Source: Benincasa hispida
Taxonomy: Eukaryota; Streptophyta; Magnoliopsida; Cucurbitales; Cucurbitaceae
DNA: 64,000 bases
Direction: 5' to 3'
NCBI RefSeq assembly: GCF_009727055.1
Contig: NC_052355.1
Location: forward strand, 51,267,324 to 51,331,323
The position numbers and the translations under genes are program-made. Positions 11,269 to 25,679 of this stretch are shown here, piece after piece (position 1 is the stretch's first letter; each line of letters starts with the position of its first letter). The notes beneath the pieces were generated by a model. That model worked only from the letters and a program-made list of their open reading frames with translations, did no database searches and was not told where the DNA came from.

Positions 11269-11745
11269 GTCAGCTCGAGAGAGTGTTGGGAAGCGTTGAG
11301 AACAAGTGAGGGCTGAATCTTGCGAAAGCAAGAATATTCTTTGGGCAGAGTAGAGAAACACAGTGTAAAAGCCTTGGGCAGCAAGAGATTGCTACCAGGC
11401 TCCCTATCTTTATTTCCCATTGTCATTCTGTATTTTGATTTCATTTATAGAATGGAACTTGCATCTATACATCTGTTCACAGTCTTTACATTATGCATGA
11501 GTAACTAAACTTCTAAATGGGTTGACAAGCACTTAGCTAGCATGACCTAAGATCTTTATTTTATGCGATCATCTTGACTTATGTATGCGTCCATCACCTC
11601 TTCAGAGCTACTCGAGAGAGAGTCTAAAGAAAGAACCTAGACTTGAGAGAGCTAGGTTAGAATCTAGGCTTGAGAAAGTTAGATTAGAACCATATAAGTA
11701 AGAGACAGAGACTTATAGATGAGCTCTGTTTGCTAACTGGTGACG
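11269..11745 (+). repeat. Fragment of an element-2-like Athila LTR
   Basis: It starts CAGTCAGCTCGAG and follows the R/U5 half of the LTR at 57869-59549 (equivalent to about 58530 onward). Shared sequence includes 'gcatgagtaactaaac' and 'gagctactcgagagagagtc', until similarity fades near 11745. It has no own ends or TSD, so it is a truncated relic joined to element 1. Confidence 0.7.
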
Positions 11746-12590
11746 TAAAATTATGCCGTCAAAGACTTGATGACTAAAATTATGTGGGACGCATTATGCG
11801 ATGCATGTCTTTAAGTTATGCGTTGATTCTCATGCGTTGGAATGAAACTATGCGTTAATGAATGTATGCGATGACCATGCATTTCCGTCACAAGTTTTCT
11901 TACGCTCACGCCAAGTATAACGCGAACGCAAGTTTCTCGGGTGATCCAAGGTCGAACTCAGGGACTTGTAACTAAATGTTATGCGGTAATTGTGTATGTG
12001 GCGGATGAATAAAAGAATGATGAGGGTTGTAAGCTAAACACTACTTCTACTTCTAAGTAACAGATTAAGTGGTGAGAATGTGATTGAGAGGTAGAGACAC
12101 GATAACTGTTGACATGCATGGAAAAATAGATAAAATGTGAGGTGTCTTTATCGCAACCCTAAGCTTGACCGCAAGGGCAACCTCAGCCAACACAAGCTAT
12201 GCGATCATGCTTCACACATTAGTGCCTATTTCTAGGACGCATGTGATGTATATGCGAAGGGTCGAGAGGCCTTATTCCTAAGTCTCTATTCCTGCTCATG
12301 TGCTCCCACACATAAACAAGATGACCGCATACCAACGTATCCTACTTCTTGGACGCATGCAATATCCTCTCCATAGGGTGCATACGCTGTGTAATAGCAA
12401 ACAGAGTTTATCTCTAGATTCCCCATTCTTGCTTATGCGATCCGATCCGCTCTCTTGAGTCTTAGATCTTGTTTTAGACTACTCTCCCAAGTATGCCTAA
12501 ATGATGAATGATGCGCTCATAAGACAAGGTAATTGCATAAACCTGGTTGATGCAAGATTATTCCTATCTCTAGTGAACACTGGCTTACAA
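11746..12590. other. Non-coding retroelement-like sequence
   Basis: No gene is seen. The text is rich in GCG and TGCG words like the Athila LTRs nearby and includes 'gggtgatccaaggtcgaactcagggacttg', reminiscent of gypsy leader or spacer DNA. Probably degraded retroelement spacer. No family can be assigned. Confidence 0.4.
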
Positions 12591-12957
12591 ATCACCAAAT
12601 AATCACAAAGCAATCAATCAACAATGGACACAATAAACCACACAATTTTGGAAGACTAAAAGCAAAGAGCACATACAGATTATACGTGGAAAACCCCTTC
12701 GATGTGAAGAGTAAAAACTATGGAACTTGTGAGGAGTCCACCCTTAGGATCTCCTCCAAAGACAAACAACTAAATAATTGATCTCCAAAACACCACAAAC
12801 AAATCACCAATAATCACCAAGTAATCAACCAACAACGGACAACAATAAACCACACAATTCTGAAAGATTAAAAGCAAAAAGCATACACAGATTATACGTG
12901 GAAAACCCCTTCAATGTGAAGAGTAAAAACCATGGAACTTGTGAGGAGTCCACCCTT
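12591..12957 (+). repeat. Direct repeat of 155 bp, period 212
   Basis: 12591-12745 and 12803-12957 are near copies beginning ATCACCAA and ending GAGTCCACCCTT. Each contains TTATACGTGGAAAACCCC. The 57-bp spacer is unrelated. This is a local duplication in retroelement-like DNA. It encodes nothing recognisable. Confidence 0.8.
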
Positions 12958-13349
12958 TTCAACTTCTCTTATTATGATAAAATTGAGGGAAAAAGAACCC
13001 AAATTAGTCATACAAAGGTTCACAACCCATCAATTCTTTCATACATAAAAAGATGAACACTTAAAAAATAAAAAGAATGAAAATCACCCAGTTTTATAGA
13101 TTCTGTTCGCCAGCAATTATGGACAAATCGGAGTTTCAAACAACGATTCAACAGTTCAAAACGACGCCTTTGGTGCTTATTGCTACACGTATATGGAAAA
13201 TAAATTTCTAAGACCATGATGACGATACATTTAAAGTCACGTGGAGTTCATTAAATAAATAAATAATTTTTAGTACCACGATACATTTAAAAGTCATGTG
13301 AAGTCGACTAAAAATAATTAATAAATTATTAAATTATTAAATAATATGC
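12958..13349. other. Unassigned AT-rich sequence
   Basis: No gene is seen. 'acgatacatttaaa(a)gtcacgtgga/agtc' occurs twice (13225-13250 and 13278-13303), a small local duplication. A minus-strand open frame of 65 codons here has no features of a gene. Confidence 0.4.
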
Positions 13350-13878
13350 CAAATAATGAGTGGAATAAGGTAGCTGTGCTAGATCTTTTGTCGTCTTTCA
13401 AAATAGTTTTAAATAAAAATTTGTCATGTGTCCTTTTTTTAAAAAAATATATTTTTTAATTTTCTTTGGATAATACTTGGATGTATCTTCATCGCTATGC
13501 ATCCCACTCTCATTACACATAAAAAAAAAAAGTTAAAATATTTTTTGAAAAAAGTAAGTTTGCCACATGATTCAATATGATTAGAAAATTTAGGTGGTGC
13601 CTAAGATGAATCTAGGTATTTTTCTTTCATATTTTCCACCTAATCTTTCATCGATGCAAGTTGAGCTAAGTTTTTTTTCCACCTTTGCCCTTAAGTCTCT
13701 GCTACATAATACTCAACATAGAGTTTGTCTGAAATGCTCTCACGCTTTATTCCAAGCATCCAACCACCTTCGTTACAGTTCAACTGATGGCGGAAGATTC
13801 CCCCAAGAAGAACATCCTCCAGTGCACCGCTCTTCTCCGGGTTTGCTTCTATTCCAGTCTCAACTTTGTTCTTGTTTT
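13350..13878 (+). pseudogene. Truncated duplicate of the methyltransferase promoter and exon 1
   Basis: This matches the promoter, leader and exon 1 of the intact gene (17349-18790, ignoring the 919-bp insertion there). Shared blocks are 'aaataaaaatttgtca', 'acgctttattccaagcatcca' and the start of the protein. The ATG is at 13787 and exon 1 runs to 13840, reading MAEDSPKKNILQCTALLR against MADDSPKKNILQHRFLQ in the gene. Three added bases (TG and C) keep the phase but change the end of the exon. The donor-side GT is retained at 13841. Homology stops in intron 1 at about 13878, where a family A LTR begins, so exons 2-5 are missing. The TATA region is altered (TACATAAT at 13703, against TATATAAT). 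Confidence 0.85.
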
Positions 13879-15332
13879 GTATAGGTGAGAGTGGCCAGAT
13901 TGCCAACTCAACAAGCCTACCATTTTAGGGATTCGTCTGATTGAGGAGTTGGGAACTCAGCTTCACAAGATGGAATTCACTCATTCCCCAATGCAGGGTA
14001 AATAGATAAATTGTTCCTTTAAGGGCTGATTCTGGGTCTTGAACATAGTGGCCACACCCTCTCTTGGGAAAAGAGGACTCAGTCATAGTGGGACTATGAC
14101 TTATTGTTCATTACAGGAATCAGTAATACTTAAGAAATTAGATATAACTATTGGGGCAAAACGGTAATTTAGTCCAGCTGTAATTATGAGCAATTTGTGA
14201 AGAGTCGTAGCACTTTTGATTGGTTATATCCAATGGACACAAAAATATATCTGTAGTGCGAAGAGTGCAGCTATTGGACTTTAGTGGAGTGTCCGACAGT
14301 TAACGGATGGTGGATATCGTGATTAAAGAGTTTAGTCAGTTATTCACGTACCGTTGGAGCTTCAAGCTACAGGTCCATAAGGTCCCCTTGGTAGCTCAAT
14401 AAATTCAAGTTGAGAATCAATTTTTGGGTTAGTTTGAAATGTTCAAATTAACAAGAGGGAATTTGATTATATATGATAATCCAATTATATATGATATAAT
14501 TGATATGATGTATTTGATACATTATTATTTGATTGGAGGAATTAATATAAATATGATTTATATTAAATGCCATAAAATTGAAAAAGAACTATCGTTTATA
14601 TGTTGCATATGATACAATATTAAAACTATAGATTATAAATATAATATGATAAGTTAGTTATTATATTTATTTATAATTTATTAATTATATGATAATTGAT
14701 ATTTATTTTTCTCCAATAACTACCTTAGTGAGTGGTTATACACGGTTCTATGGAAAATTGAGATAAAAGAAATTTGATTTAAAAAAAATCTCAGTGGACA
14801 ACTACAACACAAGTTATCAGATAACTAATCGAGTGACTACATAATTGACTATCGATTTTACTATACGATAGTACTCGTTTACTAAACGATTGAGCGTCGA
14901 GTCTATACAATAGACTTCATCTACTACACGATTGTGTGATCGCATACTCGATCGTCTACTCCAATCCATCCCTCTATAAAAAATTAGCCAGAGCCCACAA
15001 CTCCTGGATTCACACATCAAGAATACCAAGGTAATCTTGTGATTGTGTCCATCTGTTCGAGGATCGGGTTTTACTCGCTGGTGATCAAGGAAGTTGCAGT
15101 TGCTTGTTGCGTTCGTGATGTTCGACGCATTGGTGACTGATCGAGGGACATACGTGAAGAAAGAGTTCTTCAAAGGTATTGTCACTCTATCCTTTTTTAT
15201 TTGATAAGAAGCATGTTGTAATTTATATTTAAAGCATAATCGTTTCTATATGGCTATGAATGTTTGAGTTCTTTCACAATGGAGTTTGAAACAATGCACT
15301 TTCGCTCACAGATTCTCTATATTTAGAGTTCC
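13875..15332 (+). repeat. Family A copia-type LTR, copy 2 (5'-truncated)
   Basis: It starts inside the LTR ('gtataggtgagagtggccag') and runs through the 'cctttaagggctgattctggg' block, the AT-rich middle and a CGATCG/ACGATAGT cluster (14840-14970) to the 'cttcaaaggtattgtcac' region near 15170. The junction with the methyltransferase duplicate has a few bases of microhomology (TTTTGT). No terminal TG..CA or TSD, so it arose by deletion or rearrangement rather than clean insertion. Confidence 0.75.
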
Positions 15333-16504
15333 TTCAGACTTATTGTTCATTAGAGGGATCAATGATACTTGAGTTAGTTATAACTACAGGGGCAAAACAG
15401 TAATTTTAGCCCAGCTGTACTTACGAACAATTTGTGAAGGGTCAATGCACCGTTGATTGGTTATATCCAATGGACAAAGAAATATATCTTTAGTGTGAAG
15501 AATGCAACCGTTAGTTTTTAGTGGAGTGACTGACAGTTAATGGAAGTCGATTAATTTAATCAAAGAGTTTGATTAATTAATCAAGTACCATTTAAACTTC
15601 AAACTATAGGTCCACAAGGTCTCCTCATTAGCTCAATTGGGATAAAATGAGAGTCAAATTAATTCGAATTAATTTGAATGGTTCAAATTAATCAAGAAAA
15701 TTATTTATATAAAATTATATGAGATACAATTTGAGAGAAAATATTAAATTTAGAATGAATTTGATTCATATTAAATAATTGAGAGAATTACTTTTTATAA
15801 TATTAAATTAAAGTATTTATATAAATTAAATAAAAATGAGTTTTATTTAATTACATAAAATATGTTGTTAATTAAAGTACATATTAATTAAATGAAAATT
15901 AGTTTTATTTAATTACATGTATTTTTAATTACATAAAACTTTCATTTTCATCTTCCACTTGCACTATTATAAATACTCCAAAATGTGTTGGAGTTGCAAG
16001 ATATTAAAAATATTGAAGTTGTTGAAGGTTTTGGAAAAGTACTTTTTTCTCTCAAAACAAAATCATTCCCTCTCCAAATTATTCAAAGAAGCACACAAAC
16101 TCTCTGTGGTTCTCTGTCCCAAGAATACCAAGGTTTGCACGTGATGGTGTCTGTTATTTTTTAACACTTGTTGTCTTTTTAATTGTTTGTGTTCAGAGTT
16201 TTTGGAAAGGAAATCGTGAAGAGACTAGTCTTCAAGGGTACGTTTTCCGAATATTTTCTTCTTCTTAATCTCTATCTATCTATCAATATATATACATATG
16301 TATGTATGTATGTATGTTTGATCGATCATGTGTATTCTGTTTTCTTCACATATATTCTTTGCGCGTTATGTAAAATTAAAATTAGGACGTGATCTTTTTC
16401 GTAATGAGTACTCACATATCATTTCAGATCCAACCATTATGATATAATTTAATGTAAAACTTTTTAATCTTTTCTATGAGCCTTGACCCAAGTCATTCCC
16501 AACA
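15333..16504 (+). repeat. Family A copia-type LTR, copy 3 (3' part)
   Basis: It begins mid-LTR ('gacttattgttcattagagggatc') and repeats the same order as copy 2. It ends TCCCAACA at 16497-16504, the inverted match of the family start TGTTGGGA at 42705, so the right terminus is intact. A short GTAT/TGTA microsatellite lies at 16300-16320. The left half is missing. Confidence 0.72.
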
Positions 16505-17348
16505 ATAAATATCTTTAAAATATCTTTACAGTGGTGTGATATTGCCTACTTTGAATATGAATTCTAATGTCTTTACTTTTATTTCGAATGCCATACACTA
16601 AGATAAAAGATGTCCTTATTCACACCATTGAATATGGTTTCTTACCGCTTTAAAGTCTTTTGACATTGCAAAAGTTTCTTCCTTTGGAGTAATAAATAAA
16701 AGTAATAGTGGATGTGATATATTCGACTTTTTCTAAAGGTTAAAGTGCTACTAATCACCTTTTCATATATTTTCTTCATTAAGCTAATTCGAACATTTCT
16801 TCATATCATAAACAAAAACTCTGTTATTAAATAAGCTTCAAAAGTTTTAAATTTTCAACATATGCACCCTACTTTTCAAATGTTTGTATAATTATGTTTA
16901 TATACATAGTAATTTGTGTTATCTTCAAACTAATAATAATAATAACAACATCAACAACCAAACACAGAAATATTTTTCATATTTTAATTAAAAACACGCA
17001 TAATTGTGTTTTAAATAAATAATATATTTTAAAGGAAATGCAGACGAATTAAACTTGGGCTGTTTGGGAGTCCGTATTGGAATGAGTTTATAATGTAATT
17101 TAATCCAAAAGCTATGTTTGGATTTAGCATTTTGGACCCGATTTATAATACCAAACTCATTCCATTCCCACAGGCTTCCATCCAACCATCTTTTCCACAA
17201 TTTTCACACTACACAATTCTATTTTCGTTCCGTCCTGATTACATTCCAAGCTCCGACCTCCCGAACTGCTCTTGAAAATCATATAAAGCTCCATGTACTA
17301 ATGTTTATCTAATGTCCATCTTTCCCTAATTAATTCAAGAAATAAATT
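16505..17348. other. Intergenic sequence with degraded repeat traces
   Basis: No gene is supported. 16530-16560 ('cagtggtgtgatattgcctac') resembles a sequence common in plant LTRs. 17055-17160 ('gctgtttgggagtc') resembles the border of small TIR transposons, but no matching second border is seen. The 60-70 codon frames here are not supported. Confidence 0.35.
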
Positions 17349-17494
17349 TAGGTGTTGCTTGTGTTACATCGATCTTTATAGAGACGAAACAGTTTTCAAT
17401 AAAAATTTGTCACGTGTCAATTTTTTTTTTTAAAAAATAAAATGTTTTTATCTTTCTCTGAGTAATATTGGGATGCATCATAATCTTTATGCAT

Positions 17495-18413
17495 TTTGTT
17501 AAATTTAGCCCGACAAAATAAAGCCCAAAATCAAGTTAAGGTAGAATCTAAGCGAAAATCAAGATAAAGATTTAATGTAGTTTGCTTGGAATTAGAAAAA
17601 ACCATATCCTAATCTTAGGGGATTAAATCTCATATCCTAGTAGGATTAAGATAAACCCTATATCAAAACCCATAAATAGACCATTAAGGATTCATATGAG
17701 TTAACTTAAACTTATGACTTATAGGGGTGTTCATGGGTTGGGTTGAAAGACTTTTGAGACCCAACCCAATTGTTTGGATTGTAAATTTTTTCAACCTAAA
17801 TAACCCTTATTAAAAAATGAACCCAACCCAACCATGAAATATTTTAGTTGGGTTGGTTCGGGTTAATCGAGTCATTTATTTAAAATTTTGTTATAAAAAG
17901 AAGTAAAATATAAATATGTAAAAATCTAATTTAATTATTTTCATATATTGAATTAAGATTAACAACTCAATTTCAATTTATATAGTGAAAATTTTATTTC
18001 TAAAATGCAAAGAAACTAATTTTGAGAGTTGTTGAAGAATAAATTATTTAAAAAATATTAAAATTAAATAAAATTAAAATCAATATATATAAATAATTGT
18101 GTTATATATAAAAAAACATATTTTAAAGTTAATAATAAATTCAGGTTTGTTCGGGTTATATTAGGTGAACCCATGAACCAACCCAACCAAAAAAATTTTC
18201 ATTTATTTGAACCAACCCAACCTAAATGAGTTGATAACACAACCCACCCAAACCGTACGGTTGGGTTGGGTTGATCGATTTTGGGTCATCGATTTTTTTT
18301 GAACATCCTACTTACTTAGTCATAAGAGCAATTTTGTCTTTATTTTTAGGTCCTCTCCGAAATTACAAATTCAATTGCTAACGACATGTGAAAGTGCTTC
18401 TTATCCCAAATCT
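17495..18413 (+). mobile_element. 919-bp insertion upstream of the methyltransferase gene
   Basis: Comparison with the duplicate at 13480-13520 shows uninterrupted flanks there ('ctatgcatcccac'). Here TGCAT is present on both sides (17490-17494 and 18414-18418), consistent with a 5-bp target duplication. The insert begins 'tttgttaaatttagcccg' and ends 'atcccaaatct'. It looks like LTR or leader DNA but has no coding region, and it contains a second, palindrome-ended element (17722-18311). Confidence 0.6.
17722..18311 (+). mobile_element. Small TIR transposon (hAT/MITE-like), nested
   Basis: The left end AGGGGTGTTCATGGGTTGGG and the right end ...TTTTGAACATCCT are inverted matches (GGTGTTCA against GATGTTCA). 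Sub-terminal AACCCAACCC motifs face inward at both ends. No transposase is present. Short AT-rich interior. Just outside, CTTATGACT (17712-17720) and AGTCATAAG (18318-18326) form another perfect inverted pair, so the true ends may lie farther out. The target duplication is unclear. Confidence 0.55.
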
Positions 18414-18628
18414 TGCATCACCACATCTCACTCTCTTTACATGTAAGAAAATTAAAATATTTCAAAAAAGAAGTAAAGTAAATTTTGCGATGGGATAATT
18501 TAGGTGCTGCCCTAGATTATTAAAAAAAAAAAAAAGAAAAAAAAGATGCATCTACACCTAATCTTTGCCCTCATCTCTCGTATATATTTGCCAAAAAAAA
18601 AAAAAAAAAAAAAAAAAAATGTCTCTGC

Positions 18629-18636
18629 TATATAAT
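18629..18636 (+). promoter_or_regulatory. Putative TATA box of the methyltransferase gene
   Basis: TATATAAT, 76 bases before the ATG, just after a long A-tract (18592-18619). The duplicate copy has TACATAAT at the same place. Confidence 0.5.
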
Positions 18637-18711
18637 AGTCAAGCCAGAGTTGTTTGAAATGCTTTCACGCTTTATTCCAAGCATCCAAGCGCCTTCATTA
18701 CAGTTCAGCTT

Positions 18712-22116
<3,405 letters not shown>

Positions 22117-23740
22117 TTTAAGCTTTGAATGTTTCAACGCTATGGTGTCACTCTTTGCCAACGAATATTGCTCCTTGGTTCTTATTTTATTACATTGTCA
22201 TTGTCAACGAGAAATAATTAATACTTCACAATTATTATACTTCATTAGTAGTTAAAAGTCTTTTCATTGTACCTCGAAAAAATTTAATTATATTTATGGA
22301 CAATTATTATACTTTCATTAGTAGTTAAAAGTCTTTCCCTCAATTTCGACCAAATTTGGGGATGTCTGAAATTTTGAACCATTTTGAGATTTCGAGAATA
22401 TTCTGATTCTTCCCTTTGGATGAAATCTTGAGATTTCGAGAATTTTTGATATTTCAAGAAAATTTCATTTTTTTTAATTAACTACGTTAGCTTAATTCAA
22501 GTTTTTTAATCTTATGGTTATGATTACACACAATTCTATAATTTCATATGTCAATGTTATTTTTGACAAAAATTAAGTCTTTTTTATGTGTTACTTTTTT
22601 CTAATTTTTAACTTTTCTCAATTTTTAGCTTTATTTTCAGCAGAAAACTTTCCTTTCTAAAGAAATTGAATTTAAAAAAACTACAAAAAAATAACATATA
22701 TTTATTTTTTTAATCTCATTAAATTTTTACATCATTTCACCTCAAATTGAATTGATGTGACTTTTTTCTTTAAGCATCCAAAACCTTCATAATTTTCACA
22801 TCATTTCACCTTAAAATATTCTTAAACTTTATACTATTTTGTAATTATTTTCCATTTATTTTTTAAATCTGCTCTCGTATCGACATTTACACAGACATTT
22901 ACAATGAATATTTAAATGTTGTCTTAAATTATAGACATTATGATTAAAAATGATCAATGTTTCATTAACTAATTATAACAATTTTCATCAATTTCTATAT
23001 TTTCCCAAAATTTCTATTGATATCGATATTTCCATAAAATCAAGACCTTGATATTTCCATCAACATCGATATTTCGAACCTTGGTTCTATAATGTATTTT
23101 CACATTAAAATTATTAATAAAAAAATCTCTCATACTTTTGTACATTCACATTAAAAGAAGTGGATTCACATTAAAAGAATAAAAAAATTTAAAAGATCAC
23201 ATTTTATCTCTAAAATCTCAAATTCACAATATAGAATGATTTTTTAAGAAAAAAAATGACATCTTACCTTTAAAATCTTAAATTAATATAAGTAAATTCA
23301 ATCTCTCATTTTCTACGTATTTCCTTTTTGTGTTTTTTTATTAACTTGCTCTCCCCGACTTTTTTTTTTTTTTTTTTTTTTTTTGTAGAAATTTGGTTGT
23401 AGTATTCATGTTTTTTCTCTTTTAAAAAAAATTCTTTATAGTAACATCTTTTCCAATGTTTCTTTTCCTTCATCTAAATAAAATATCTTTATGAAGAGTT
23501 AATTGTTTTGCTTCAAATATTAAGTCCAGATGAAATATCACCTATCTTTCTTTTTGTTTAATGTATTCTTTTTATAGGGCAAGTTGTAAGCATGTCAAAA
23601 TAAGATATAAAAATCTGGTTAATGTCCACACAATTTAAAATTTTCAAAAACAGCAAAACTAGTCAGCCTAGTCGAATTAAAATGAGGCATTGAAACTAAA
23701 AGGTCAAAAATGCCCTTACTGATTCACTGTATGGAGTTTA
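22117..23740. other. AT-rich intergenic sequence
   Basis: No gene is seen. A 72-bp tandem duplication lies at 22228-22338 (ACAATTATTATACTT... twice). 22370-23090 has repeated 'gatatttc' and 'gagatttcgag' words typical of degraded repeats. A 23-base T run is at 23361-23384. Poly-A/T tracts are frequent. Confidence 0.5.
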
Positions 23741-24748
23741 ATTGCTATTTGATTGTTATGTGATTGTGATATGCTTTTTATTTGATATTTTTTTGTTATA
23801 TGATTGCTAATGATATAGAGTGTTATCTGATTATTGTTTGATTATATCGATTATTATCTGATTTTTACTTCACTTTCGATTACTTGAACTTTAATTCTTC
23901 TTCTCTTTTACTTTTATACATTTTATCATTTCAACCCTGTTTTTCACTTCTCATTTCTTCTATTTTTACAAGGACTGATGTACACCATCAAAAGAGAATA
24001 ATTGTGATTGATTCTTCTCCTCCTTCAATAGTTTAAACATGGAAGTTTAGTTTTATGCTAGCTAAAGGAATACTTGTTTGTCATGTGGCTATAAGTTTTT
24101 ACCTATTATAATTTATCAGATATGGGCAAATTTTGATTACCTTCTGATCATCACTTAATTACTGTCTGATTATTATTATTATTTTGTTAACTACAAAGGA
24201 AATTATGATAAACTTATTTTTTTTATATTGTTATTTATTATCTTATTTTTTTTTTGTCAATTAGTTAGTAGTTTCTGATATTGCCATCTGATTTTCTTTT
24301 GATTGTCATACGATTACCTTCTATTTTTTTTATCTAACATTTCGCAGTTTCTAATATTGCAATTTGATTGACACCTGGTTATCTTTATTTTTTATCACAT
24401 AATTAGTAGTTTCTAACTGTAGTTTCTAACTGTAGTTTCTAATATTGTCATATGATTGTCTTTTAATTGTCATCTGATTTCAATATGAACTTCTACTATA
24501 CCATTTGATTGTTATCTTATTAACATATGATCGCTATCCAAATGCTATATGATTACTATTTGATGATGATTACTATTAATGATATTGATTGTTGTTTGAT
24601 TGCTATTTGATTTTGATTGTTATCTAACTACGAGTAATAGCGATTGTTAACTGATTATTGTCTGATTACTATTTGATGCTGATACTTAATGATGCATATT
24701 GTTATTTGATTGTTGACTGATTACTATTTGATTGATATTTGATATATT
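23741..24748 (+). repeat. Degenerate 11-bp minisatellite, TGATTGTTATC-like
   Basis: Many 11-base words such as TGATTGCTATT, TGATTGTTATG, TGATTATTGTC and TGATTACTATT follow one another, densest at 23741-23870 and 24440-24748, with interruptions at 23900-24130. The period is close to one DNA turn. No protein is encoded. Confidence 0.65.
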
Positions 24749-24929
24749 AAAAAACTGTTAAAACAATACGTTAATATACTAAAACAATACAATGTTGTAG
24801 TTACATCAAAACAAATAATAATATCTTTCATATACACAATGTAGTTGTTCAAATACGAGCAAATTTACATAAAGTCAAAAAACGTAAGGTTTATAATATA
24901 GTAACAATTGTTTAGGAAAAGCGTTCTTA

Positions 24930-25510
24930 AAATAAATACTTAATGGAGCGCACTTATTATCAATAGCAGAACCTTTCTCTTTTTTGAATAATTTCCATCA
25001 TGAAGCTTTCTTTAAATTAGAGGCTTTATTTGTATAACTCCACCAATCACATCTGAAAAAAAATATATAAAAAATTATTAATTATTAATTAAATTTAATA
25101 AAAGAAAATAAAAAATCCATATAACCAAACCTATAATTGGAGTACTCGTTTGAACATTATGCACTAATGATTCAAAACTAAAAAAAAACTTCCTTATTGA
25201 GACAAAAAATTTCTCCTTCGACTTCTTTGACTTCACTATCTTTTGATAATGATATCTCAAATTTTGGGTGGATGCTCATGTATTTCACATCAATGAATTT
25301 GATGTTACCATCTTCAATCGCACATATCTTCCATTTTTGAAATATATCTCCAAATTTATCTACTGAGTCATTGGACATTGTGATTTGAATACTTTCTCCA
25401 TGCATTCACATGTAACATTTTAGTTTCTAAATTTCCTTACTTACTTTAGTAGTCCATCCTCTTTGCAAAGGCTTCAATTCTCCAATCAACATATTCATTT
25501 CTGTCATCTG
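24930..25510 (-). pseudogene. RPA70-like single-stranded-DNA-binding OB-fold fragment
   Basis: On the minus strand, GELKPLQRGWTTKV (25458-25499) resembles the start of the RPA70 DBD-A domain. ESIQITMSNDSVDKFGDIF follows (near 25350-25395), then NIKFIDVKYMSIHPKFEISL, in the same order as RPA70 DBD-A. After an AT-rich stretch with an intron-like acceptor (TTTTTTTCAG, read on the minus strand), DVIGGVIQIKPL and KKRKVLLLI (near 24945-25053) match the start of the next OB-fold. Stops lie between the first two blocks and in the last one, so it is broken. Plant Helitrons often carry such RPA genes, but no Rep/helicase or Helitron end was found. A captured host gene fragment is equally possible. Identified by reading alone. 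Confidence 0.55.
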
Positions 25511-25607
25511 AATATCATAGAAGATCATTAAATGTAATAAGAGAATTCAATTAAAATAACAAAGAAAACTATGATTGCTAAACATTCAAGTGAATCGAAA
25601 ATAATAG
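25511..25607. other. Junction between RPA-like fragment and gypsy element
   Basis: Short AT-rich join. Pol homology of the minus-strand gypsy element ends abruptly at about 25608, in the linker between RNase H and integrase. Confidence 0.4.
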
Positions 25608-25679
25608 AATGTCGGCATACCATGGTAGAAAAGTAGATACCTTGAAAAGGTGTTCATCAAGAAAGTCTTCTCTAATTGG

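Noticed and set aside
16260..16325. ATCT/GTAT microsatellite as a regulatory array
   Set aside because: A simple short microsatellite in an LTR fragment; no further structure.
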